Shown here piece after piece: positions 1-5,396 of a DNA stretch of 5,396 bases. Numbering within the stretch: the first letter of the stretch is position 1; each line of letters begins with the position of its first letter. Origin of the DNA: an uncultured Lachnospiraceae bacterium. GTDB taxonomy: Bacteria; Bacillota; Clostridia; Lachnospirales; Lachnospiraceae. Below the pieces are notes generated by a model that was not told the DNA's origin, ran no database searches, and worked only from the letters and a program-made list of their open reading frames with translations. The DNA lies in the NCBI GenBank assembly GCA_947653315.1, contig CANTGP010000231.1:1-5396 (forward strand), written 5' to 3'. The translations under genes were made by a program, and so were the position numbers.

Positions 1-2
1 AT

Positions 3-479
3 GGGCTGCAGATATTTGACAGCTGGCTGTATGATGAAAAGAAACCGTTTATCCTGTATGACTGCGGCGAAAGAATCATCAGAGTATTTGACGCTGACGA
101 AGTTTATCAGCAGGTTCAGAACGGTGCTACAATAGACGGCTCATTGCCGATGGGAGCATTTGATAACTTTAATACGCGTAATATGATGGTATATGCTCCA
201 TTGCTTGATTGTGATATAACAAGTGATGTTGTTATTGAGCTTGACGCCCCAAGACTGAACAGTCATAAGTTTGATGTTTCAAAGCTGATGGCTACAGTTG
301 ATATCACCGTTAAGGATGATGGAGATTATAATGTTAAGGTTGATAAGAGAAGGGCGAACTGGAAAATGAGCGCTCCCACATTGGTAAAATGCAGCAAGTG
401 CGGCGCATTGATGATGCCCCACAGAGTTTGTAAAAAATGTGGCTCTTACAACAAAAAAGAAATCATTGCGGTTGACTGA
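3..479 (+). CDS. Partial chimeric ORF: unidentified N-terminal part fused in frame to the L32 C-terminus
   Basis: The frame is open from the left edge to a TGA at 477-479 (158 codons), so the true start lies outside the window. Internal TTG (144) and ATG (150) codons exist, but I see no reason to start there because the frame stays open and coding-like upstream. Codons before position 342 encode about 113 residues of mixed beta-type, Asp-rich sequence (for example DGSLPMGAFDNF and DITVKDDGDYNV). I cannot assign this to a family, and I see no signal peptide or membrane segment in the visible part. From 342 onward the protein is unmistakably ribosomal protein L32. The upstream DNA is AT-rich (a sampled line at 181-240 is about 33% G+C), against roughly 55% in a sampled line of the topoisomerase operon, which suggests a different origin. 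It could be a real recombination product, the edge of an integrated element, or an assembly chimera. The frame is certain; the function is unknown. Confidence 0.6.
   Translation, partial: GLQIFDSWLYDEKKPFILYDCGERIIRVFDADEVYQQVQNGATIDGSLPMGAFDNFNTRNMMVYAPLLDCDITSDVVIELDAPRLNSHKFDVSKLMATVDITVKDDGDYNVKVDKRRANWKMSAPTLVKCSKCGALMMPHRVCKKCGSYNKKEIIAVD
342..479 (+). pseudogene. rpmF: 3' fragment of ribosomal protein L32 gene (last 45 codons)
   Basis: The encoded tail starts DKRRANWKMSAPTLVKCSKC and continues with a second CxxC in HRVCKKCG, ending KKEIIAVD. This is the typical clostridial L32 sequence, including the four-cysteine zinc ribbon (CSKC and CKKC). L32 is a protein of the large ribosomal subunit, normally about 57-60 residues. 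It should begin with a short basic segment of about 14 residues ending in something like SSKARR directly before DKRRANWK. That segment and its start codon are missing here and are replaced by the in-frame residues DGDYNVKV. Loss of the rRNA-binding N-terminus makes this copy unlikely to work as L32, so an intact rpmF is expected elsewhere. The usual neighbours of rpmF in Firmicutes, a yceD-type gene before and often plsX after, are not seen. Identity of the fragment is near certain. Whether it is a biological fragment or an assembly artefact is open. Confidence 0.85.
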
Positions 480-494
480 CCGTAAAGAAACAGG

Positions 495-532
495 AAAACA
501 AGGAATTGCGGGATGCGGTTCCTTGTTTTTTG
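495..532 (+). terminator. Rho-independent terminator after the L32 tail
   Basis: An 11-bp perfect stem pairs 495-505 (AAAACAAGGAA) with 519-529 (TTCCTTGTTTT) around a 13-nt loop. The run of six T at 526-531 partly overlaps the right arm. It lies 15 bp after the TGA of the L32 fragment, so it should end transcription entering from the left and separate it from the topoisomerase operon. Confidence 0.85.
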
Positions 533-602
533 TTGCACAGCCCATGTAGAGCTGCCCACCCGGATAGAGGAACGTCTGTTACCCCCAACATGCATTTTTA
601 TC

Positions 603-631
603 TTTCCAATCCATAAATTCTATGCTATACT
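603..631 (+). promoter_or_regulatory. Predicted sigma-A promoter of the parE-parC operon, with extended -10
   Basis: TTTCCA at 603-608 matches four of six -35 positions. A 17-bp spacer leads to TATACT at 626-631, a near-consensus -10 box. TGC at 623-625 directly before it makes a TGn extended -10, which would compensate for the weak -35. Transcription would start near 638, giving a leader of about 50 nt. The site lies downstream of the terminator at 495-532 and is the only good promoter-like match I found in this gap. The prediction is by eye. Confidence 0.65.
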
Positions 632-673
632 ACAAACTGTGTTTTTACGGGCAGTCATGGTTTTAATGGAAAG

Positions 674-682
674 AAAGGGTGG
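674..682 (+). promoter_or_regulatory. Ribosome binding site deciding the parE start
   Basis: AAAGGGTGG lies 5 nt before the ATG at 688, with a one-base departure from the GGAGG core. It favours ATG 688 over the in-frame GTG at 679, which overlaps this site. The protein from 688 starts MAKTDTYGASSITVLEGLEA, as expected for the family. Confidence 0.6.
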
Positions 683-687
683 AAGCG

Positions 688-2610
688 ATGGCAAAGACGG
701 ATACATACGGGGCTTCGAGCATAACGGTCCTGGAAGGGCTGGAGGCGGTCCGGAAACGTCCGGGGATGTATATTGGGAGTGTTTCGACAAAAGGGCTGAA
801 CCATTTAATTTATGAAATCGTGGATAATGCGGTGGATGAACATTTGGCGGGACATTGTGATAAAATAAAGGTGACGCTGGAGGCGGACGGTTCCGCCACC
901 ATAGAGGACAACGGGCGGGGGATTCCCGTCGGGATGCATGAAAAAGGCGTCAGTGCGGAACGTTTGGTTTTTACCACGCTCCATGCGGGCGGTAAATTCG
1001 ACAATTCTGCGTATAAGACCAGCGGCGGCCTGCACGGGGTAGGGTCATCGGTGGTCAACGCATTGTCCACCCACCTTACGGTGCAGGTGAAGCATGGCGG
1101 TTTCATTTATGAGGACCGGTATGAGAGGGGGAATCCCGTCCTAGAATTAAAGGACGGGCTGCTTCCCGTTATCGGCAAAACGAGGGAAACGGGAACGAAG
1201 ATTAATTTCCTGCCGGACGATACGATTTTTGACAAGACAAGGTTTAAGGAAGACGACGTAAAGAGCAGGCTGCATGAAACCGCTTACTTAAACCCGGAGC
1301 TGACTATTATATTTACGGATAAACGGAAGGAACCGGCGGAAAAAACGGAATTCCATGAGCCGGAAGGGATTGTCGGTTTCATTAAGGACATGAATAAGTC
1401 CAAGGAACCGGTTCATGACGTCATTTATTTCCAGGGGGAGAGCGACGGAATTTCCGTGGAAGTGGCATTTCAGTACGTGAATGAATTCCATGAAAACGTG
1501 CTTGGTTTCTGCAACAATATTTACAATTCCGAGGGCGGCACCCACCTGACCGGGTTTAAGACCGTGTTCACCAACGCCATCAATACCTATGCGCGGGAAC
1601 TGAACATTTTAAAGGAAAAGGACGTGAACTTTACGGGGGCGGATGTGCGTAACGGCATGACGGCGGTGGTATCCATTAAGCATCCCGACCCGCGTTTCGA
1701 AGGACAGACAAAGACGAAACTGGATAACCAGGATGCGGCGAAGGTGGTCGGCAAAGTAACGGGGGAAGAAATCGTCCGCTATTTCGACCGCAATCTGGAA
1801 ACCCTGAAAAATGTCATCGGCTGTGCGGAAAAGGCGGCGAAAATCCGCAGGACGGAGGAAAAAGCCAAGACGAACATGCTGACCAAACAGAAATTTTCCT
1901 TTGATTCCAACGGAAAACTGGCAAACTGTGAGTCGCGGGATGCCTCCAAGTGCGAGATTTTCATTGTGGAAGGGGATTCCGCGGGAGGAAGTGCGAAAAT
2001 GGCCAGGAACCGGGCATTCCAGGCAATCCTACCCATCCGCGGTAAAATACTGAACGTGGAAAAAGCCAGCATTGACAAAGTGCTTGCCAATGCGGAGATT
2101 AAAACGATGATCAATGCCTTCGGCTGCGGGTTTTCCGAAGGATACGGCAATGATTTTGATATATCCAAGCTGCGTTATGACAAAATTATCATTATGACGG
2201 ATGCGGATGTGGACGGTTCCCATATTTCCACGCTGCTTTTAACGCTGTTTTACCGGTTCATGCCGGAACTCATTTACGAGGGGCATGTGTACCTTGCCAT
2301 GCCGCCTTTGTACAAAGCCATGCCCGCCAAGGGGGCGGAGGAGTACCTGTATGACGATAAGGCGTTGGAACGTTACCGGAAACGCCATAAGGGACCGTTT
2401 ACGCTGCAAAGGTATAAGGGACTTGGGGAAATGGATGCCGGACAGTTGTGGGAAACGACGCTGGATCCCGAAACACGGCTTTTAAAGCTGGTGGAAATCG
2501 AGGATGCGCGTATGGCATCGGAGGTGACGGAGATGTTAATGGGGACGGAAGTACCGCCCCGTAAAGCATTTATTTACGAACACGCCACGGATGCGGAACT
2601 GGATGTTTGA
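688..2610 (+). CDS. parE: DNA topoisomerase IV subunit B (ParE; GyrB-like type IIA ATPase subunit)
   Basis: This is the ATPase and metal-binding subunit of a type IIA topoisomerase: it binds ATP, closes the N-gate and works with the A subunit to pass DNA through a double-strand break. The product is 640 residues, normal for the compact GyrB/ParE form. The GHKL ATPase domain is at about 1-220, with EIVDNAVDE (Glu43 as the probable general base, Asn47 for Mg), DNGRGIP (Asp74) and GGLHGVG (113-119). The transducer domain follows at about 221-400, with the ATP-sensing QTK loop at 340-342. The TOPRIM domain has EGDSAGG with Glu428, and DADVDG with Asp505 and Asp507, the predicted metal ligands. 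The C-terminal region carries QRYKGLGEM from 574. Start ATG 688 was chosen by its ribosome binding site. The sequence mixes GyrB and ParE traits: KTSGGLHGVGSSVVNALS is typical of Gram-positive ParE, while RGKILNVEKA is shared. I name it ParE mainly because the partner subunit lacks a GyrA box. The broad family is certain; ParE versus GyrB is less so. Confidence 0.9.
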   Translation: MAKTDTYGASSITVLEGLEAVRKRPGMYIGSVSTKGLNHLIYEIVDNAVDEHLAGHCDKIKVTLEADGSATIEDNGRGIPVGMHEKGVSAERLVFTTLHAGGKFDNSAYKTSGGLHGVGSSVVNALSTHLTVQVKHGGFIYEDRYERGNPVLELKDGLLPVIGKTRETGTKINFLPDDTIFDKTRFKEDDVKSRLHETAYLNPELTIIFTDKRKEPAEKTEFHEPEGIVGFIKDMNKSKEPVHDVIYFQGESDGISVEVAFQYVNEFHENVLGFCNNIYNSEGGTHLTGFKTVFTNAINTYARELNILKEKDVNFTGADVRNGMTAVVSIKHPDPRFEGQTKTKLDNQDAAKVVGKVTGEEIVRYFDRNLETLKNVIGCAEKAAKIRRTEEKAKTNMLTKQKFSFDSNGKLANCESRDASKCEIFIVEGDSAGGSAKMARNRAFQAILPIRGKILNVEKASIDKVLANAEIKTMINAFGCGFSEGYGNDFDISKLRYDKIIIMTDADVDGSHISTLLLTLFYRFMPELIYEGHVYLAMPPLYKAMPAKGAEEYLYDDKALERYRKRHKGPFTLQRYKGLGEMDAGQLWETTLDPETRLLKLVEIEDARMASEVTEMLMGTEVPPRKAFIYEHATDAELDV

Positions 2611-2633
2611 TTTTTGCGGTAAATGTCCGCTTA

Positions 2634-2691
2634 GAGCGTGTTTGAAAATTGCTTTCCGATCGATGCCGGGACTGAATTTTCAAACACGCTC
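2634..2691. repeat. Perfect 17-bp inverted repeat (REP-like palindrome) between parE and parC
   Basis: GAGCGTGTTTGAAAATT at 2634-2650 is the exact reverse complement of AATTTTCAAACACGCTC at 2675-2691. The 24-nt spacer (2651-2674) contains CGATCG at 2657-2662. In RNA this would form a strong hairpin. No T run follows it on either strand, so it is not a standard terminator. It fills the middle of the 114-bp parE-parC gap and ends 33 bp before the parC start codon. It may be one copy of a dispersed palindromic element, or a transcript processing or stabilising structure that sets the ratio of the two subunits. The palindrome is certain; any role is inference. Confidence 0.9.
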
Positions 2692-2709
2692 CAGCCAAAA
2701 CGGCAGGGA

Positions 2710-2720
2710 AAGGAACGGAG
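2710..2720 (+). promoter_or_regulatory. Ribosome binding site deciding the parC start
   Basis: AAGGAACGGAG precedes ATG 2725 and offers AGGA about 10 nt and GGAG 4 nt from the start. It supports ATG 2725 over the in-frame GTG at 2638, which would translate through the palindrome and add 29 residues unlike the family N-terminus. Confidence 0.65.
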
Positions 2721-2724
2721 AACC

Positions 2725-4965
2725 ATGGATGACAGCAGGATTATCAAAACAGAATATTCGGAAGTGATGCAGAAATCTTTTATCGATTATGCCATGAGCG
2801 TAATCATCGCCAGGGCGCTGCCCGATGTCAGGGACGGGTTAAAACCGGTGCAGCGCAGGACGTTATACGACATGCATGAACTGGGTATCCGCCATGACAG
2901 GCCGTTCCGTAAATGCGCCCGGATTGTCGGCGATACCATGGGTAAATACCATCCCCACGGGGACAGCTCCATCTATGAAGCGCTGGTGGTCATGGCGCAG
3001 GATTTCAAAAGGGGAATGCCGCTCATTGACGGACACGGCAACTTCGGCAATATCGAGGGCGACGGTGCGGCTGCCATGCGTTACACGGAAGCACGGCTTC
3101 AAAAGGTGACGCAGGAAGCGTTTCTTGCGGATTTGGACAAGGATGTGGTGGACTTCGTCCCGAATTTTGACGAGACGGAGAAGGAGCCGTCGGTGCTTCC
3201 GGTGAAAATCCCGAACCTTTTGGTGAACGGCTCCGAGGGCATCGCCGTGGGCATGGCGACCAGCATACCGCCCCATAACCTGGGCGAAGTCATAGACGCA
3301 ACGAAGGCATACATGAAAAATCCGGACATCACCACAAAGGAGCTGATGCGCTATGTGAAGGGACCGGATTTTCCCACGGGCGGGATTGTCATCAATAAGG
3401 ACGAGCTTTTGGAAATTTACGAAACCGGCACGGGCAAAATTAAGGTGCGGGGAAAAGTGGAAGTGGAAAAGGCAAAGGGCGGCAGGACCAATCTTGTCAT
3501 TACTGAGATTCCCTATCCCATGATAGGCGCCAACATTTCCAAGTTTTTATCCGACGTGGCAGCCCTGGCGGAGACGAAAAAGACACAGGACATCGTGGAT
3601 ATCTCCAACCAGTCCTCCAAGGAAGGCATCCGCATCGTCATAGAGCTTAAGAAAGACGCGGACGTGGAGAACTTTAAGAACATGCTCTACAAGAAAACCC
3701 GGCTGGAAGATACTTTCGGCGTAAACATGCTCGCCATAGCGGGCGGAAGGCCGGAAATCCTTGGCATGAAGCAGGTCATAAAGGCGAGCGTGGATTTCCA
3801 GTTCGAGGTGGCGACGAGGAAATATACGACGCTGCTGGAAAAAGAGCGGGAACGCAGGGAGGTTCAGGAAGGGTTAATCAAAGCGTGCAACGTCATCGAC
3901 CTAATCATCGAAATCCTGCGGGGCAGCAGGGACCGTGCCATGGTGAAGGCGTGTCTGGTGGAAGGGAAGACCCAGGGGATCCGGTTCAAATCCAGGGAAT
4001 CCAGGGTGATGGCGGAACAACTGCGTTTTACCGAAAAACAGGCGAATGCCATTTTGGACATGCGTCTGTATAAATTAATCGGCTTGGAAATCGAGGCGCT
4101 GATGAAAGAACATGAGGAAACCATGGCGAATATTTACCGGTATGAAGACATTTTGGACCGCAGGGATTCCATGGCGCAGGTCATTATGAACGAGCTGGAT
4201 GCCATGAAGAAGGAATACGGCAGGCCGAGAAGGACGGTGGTGGAAAACGGGGAAGAAGCGGTATACGAGGAAAAGAAAATCGAGGAAATGGAAGTCATGT
4301 GCCTGATGGACCGTTTCGGATACGTAAAAACCGTGGATATGGCGGCTTATGAGCGCAACAGGGAAGCGGCGGACGCCGAGAACCGGTATGTGTTCCCCTG
4401 CAAAAACACGGGAAGAATCTGCATTTTCACTAATACCGGACAGCTTTATACCGTTAAGGTGTCCGACCTTCCTTTCGGTAAATTCCGGGACAAAGGCGTG
4501 CCGGTGGACAATGTCAGCAATTACAGCGCGGAAAAGGAACAGATTATCCTTGCGGCCGGCCAGTCGGATTTAAATCTGTACCGCCTGGTTTTTGCCACGA
4601 AACAGTCCATGTTAAAAATCGTGGACGGCGGCGAGTTTGATGTTTCAAAGCGCACGGTGGCGGCAACGAAGCTGTCGGAAGGGGACGAAGTGGTTTCCGT
4701 CGTCATTTTAAAGGAGCAGAAGAATATCATTTTACAGACGGCGGAAGGATATTTCCTGCGTTTTGCGTTGGAGGAAATACCGGAAAAGAAAAAGGGAGCC
4801 ATCGGTGTCCGGGGCATGAAACTGGGGGCAAAGGATTTCGTGGAACAGGTTTACTATACCATGGACTTTGTGGATCAGACGATTGAATATAAAGGCAAGC
4901 AGGTGGAGTTAAATAAGCTGAAGGCGGGGAAACGGGACGGAAAAGGCGTGAAAATCCGCGTGTAG
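2725..4965 (+). CDS. parC: DNA topoisomerase IV subunit A (ParC; GyrA-like, no GyrA box)
   Basis: This is the DNA-cleaving and re-joining subunit; with the upstream B subunit it should form an A2B2 enzyme that decatenates or relaxes DNA. The product is 746 residues, shorter than most GyrA and ParC proteins (about 800-850). The N-terminus contains the family motif [12 protein letters not shown] (34-45). The winged-helix region has [10 protein letters not shown] (76-85), with Ser81 and Glu85 at the two main quinolone-contact positions. The catalytic tyrosine is Tyr120 in [10 protein letters not shown], preceded by Arg119. Ile173 in [10 protein letters not shown] is the expected DNA-bending isoleucine. 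A charged coiled-coil and C-gate region spans about 365-500. The beta-pinwheel C-terminal domain, about 523-746, appears to have around five blades. Where GyrA has Q(R/K)RGG(R/K)G in blade 1, this protein has RNREAADA (544-551), so wrapping-driven negative supercoiling is not expected. A partial blade-like motif, [12 protein letters not shown], is at 688-699. It ends [10 protein letters not shown] without an acidic tail. Start ATG 2725 was chosen by its binding site. The family is certain; ParC rather than GyrA is likely. Confidence 0.88.
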   Translation: MDDSRIIKTEYSEVMQKSFIDYAMSVIIARALPDVRDGLKPVQRRTLYDMHELGIRHDRPFRKCARIVGDTMGKYHPHGDSSIYEALVVMAQDFKRGMPLIDGHGNFGNIEGDGAAAMRYTEARLQKVTQEAFLADLDKDVVDFVPNFDETEKEPSVLPVKIPNLLVNGSEGIAVGMATSIPPHNLGEVIDATKAYMKNPDITTKELMRYVKGPDFPTGGIVINKDELLEIYETGTGKIKVRGKVEVEKAKGGRTNLVITEIPYPMIGANISKFLSDVAALAETKKTQDIVDISNQSSKEGIRIVIELKKDADVENFKNMLYKKTRLEDTFGVNMLAIAGGRPEILGMKQVIKASVDFQFEVATRKYTTLLEKERERREVQEGLIKACNVIDLIIEILRGSRDRAMVKACLVEGKTQGIRFKSRESRVMAEQLRFTEKQANAILDMRLYKLIGLEIEALMKEHEETMANIYRYEDILDRRDSMAQVIMNELDAMKKEYGRPRRTVVENGEEAVYEEKKIEEMEVMCLMDRFGYVKTVDMAAYERNREAADAENRYVFPCKNTGRICIFTNTGQLYTVKVSDLPFGKFRDKGVPVDNVSNYSAEKEQIILAAGQSDLNLYRLVFATKQSMLKIVDGGEFDVSKRTVAATKLSEGDEVVSVVILKEQKNIILQTAEGYFLRFALEEIPEKKKGAIGVRGMKLGAKDFVEQVYYTMDFVDQTIEYKGKQVELNKLKAGKRDGKGVKIRV

Positions 4966-4968
4966 CGT

Positions 4969-5343
4969 TCAAAGTCCCTTCTCCTGTGCGGTGCATAAAT
5001 AAGATAAAAACCGGAGGAATGCCTGCCGGTTTTTTTCGTCCATATTCTGCAGGCAAATAAGGGTTTCCACTTCGGCCGGCAGCATGTCCGGACCGGGACA
5101 CGGTCCGTAGTCAGCCAAAGGGTGGGGGATGCCGTATAAACAATCCGTGCTGATTTGGTACATATCGGCGAGTTTGACCGCATGGGCGGCGGGGATTTCC
5201 CGTGCGTTGCGCTCATAATTGGAATAGGACTGCTGGGAAATCCCAAGATATTCCGCCACCTGTTTTTGTTTTAAACGGTGAGCCTTCCGCAGTTTTTTCA
5301 GACCGGCGCCAATATTGTACATTTCCATCACATAGTCCCCCAT
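4969..5343 (-). CDS. Small XRE-family helix-turn-helix transcriptional regulator
   Basis: The predicted protein has 124 residues. An XRE/Cro-type DNA-binding domain covers about 11-72: IGAGLKKLRK starts helix 1, LKQKQVAEYLGISQQSYSNY forms the helix-turn-helix with the recognition helix near 35-46, and ISTDCLYGIP (64-73) is the usual closing motif. The remaining ~50 residues hold a Pro-rich linker (DYGPCPGPDMLP) and an amphipathic helix with NRQAFLRFLSYL, common in small clostridial regulators and perhaps used for dimerisation. It should act as a cytoplasmic DNA-binding protein; its target is unknown. The gene converges on parC, with 3 bp between the stop codons, and the parEC terminator hairpin lies inside its 3' coding part. 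The start is uncertain: ATG 5343 has GGGGA only 3 nt away, while in-frame ATG 5328 has GGGGGA at a better 7-nt spacing and would give 119 residues. Both keep the whole domain. Confidence 0.85.
   Translation of the reverse strand: MGDYVMEMYNIGAGLKKLRKAHRLKQKQVAEYLGISQQSYSNYERNAREIPAAHAVKLADMYQISTDCLYGIPHPLADYGPCPGPDMLPAEVETLICLQNMDEKNRQAFLRFLSYLCTAQEKGL
5006..5036 (+). terminator. Rho-independent terminator of the parE-parC operon, inside the convergent regulator gene
   Basis: AAAAACCGG at 5006-5014 pairs with CCGGTTTTT at 5026-5034. AGG and CCT (5015-5017, 5022-5024) extend the stem with one bulged G and an AATG loop. Seven T run from 5030 to 5036. It begins 41 bp after the parC stop. On the minus strand the hairpin is followed by five T and could also act there, but that would fall before the regulator's stop codon. 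Confidence 0.85.
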
Positions 5344-5380
5344 AGTTCCCCGATTTCCTGCTGTGTGTAACGTCCAAAAA

Positions 5381-5386
5381 AGTATA
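5381..5386 (-). promoter_or_regulatory. Possible -10 box for the XRE regulator gene
   Basis: On the minus strand TATACT occupies 5386 down to 5381, identical to the parE -10 box. Transcription would start near 5374, about 30 nt before ATG 5343. The -35 box would lie beyond the right edge, so the promoter cannot be completed here. I see no clear operator-like repeat in the visible part. Confidence 0.45.
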
Positions 5387-5396
5387 GGTAGATGAT

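Noticed and set aside
1..135. A 44-codon open frame starting with ATG at position 1
   Set aside because: It overlaps the longer open frame at 3-479, has no visible upstream context, and its residues look like an out-of-frame reading of that segment.
540..655. CTGCCC and GGGCAG as a distant inverted repeat around the parE promoter
   Set aside because: A six-base match about 100 bp apart is expected by chance and has no supporting structure.
679..687. GTG start three codons before the chosen parE ATG
   Set aside because: This codon overlaps the best ribosome binding site. The family N-terminus fits the ATG at 688.
513..815. 100-codon open frame crossing the intergenic region into parE
   Set aside because: It spans the terminator loop and the promoter, then reads parE out of frame. 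The product has no recognisable domain.
1779..2168. 129-codon minus-strand frame inside parE, and similar long frames inside parE and parC
   Set aside because: These are antisense readings of strongly conserved topoisomerase coding sequence with no binding sites or domains of their own.
2611..2630. Possible terminator directly after parE (GCGG and CCGC arms at 2616-2630)
   Set aside because: The stem is only 4 bp with a 7-nt loop, and the T run precedes rather than follows it, so it cannot act as a rightward terminator.
2638..2724. Upstream in-frame GTG extension of parC by 29 codons
   Set aside because: It runs through the palindrome, lacks a good ribosome binding site, and adds residues unlike the A-subunit N-terminus. 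ATG 2725 has a fitting site and the expected [11 protein letters not shown] start.

Overview
The window looks like a chromosomal segment of a Gram-positive anaerobe of the class Clostridia, most likely Lachnospiraceae. This is inferred from the L32-type zinc-ribbon tail, the gyrase/topoisomerase IV sequences and the AGG-rich ribosome binding sites. It cannot be confirmed without a search.

Layout, left to right. (1) Positions 3-479 hold an open frame that enters from outside the window. Its first ~113 codons encode an AT-rich protein I do not recognise. Its last 45 codons are the C-terminal three quarters of ribosomal protein L32 (rpmF), joined in frame. A good rho-independent terminator follows. 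(2) Positions 533-687 form a short intergenic region with an extended -10 promoter reading rightwards. (3) Positions 688-2610 and 2725-4965 encode the B and A subunits of a type IIA DNA topoisomerase, in operon order. The A subunit has no GyrA box, so the pair is best read as topoisomerase IV (parE-parC) or a topo IV-like second enzyme rather than gyrase proper. (4) Between the two genes is a perfect 17-bp inverted repeat with a 24-nt loop. (5) A convergent gene on the minus strand, 4969-5343, encodes a small XRE-family helix-turn-helix protein. Its stop codon is only 3 bp from the parC stop. The parEC terminator lies inside its coding sequence.

The two topoisomerase genes should be transcribed together from the promoter at 603-631 and translated into an A2B2 enzyme that passes one DNA duplex through another using ATP. 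All active-site residues I checked are present. The XRE gene has its own start region at the right edge, and its relation to the topoisomerase operon is probably only positional.

I see no undescribed multi-gene system here. The items most worth a second look are the L32 chimera at the left end, the palindrome inside the parEC operon, and the terminator embedded in a convergent coding sequence. There are no tRNA or rRNA genes, CRISPR arrays, transposase genes or riboswitches that I can support.
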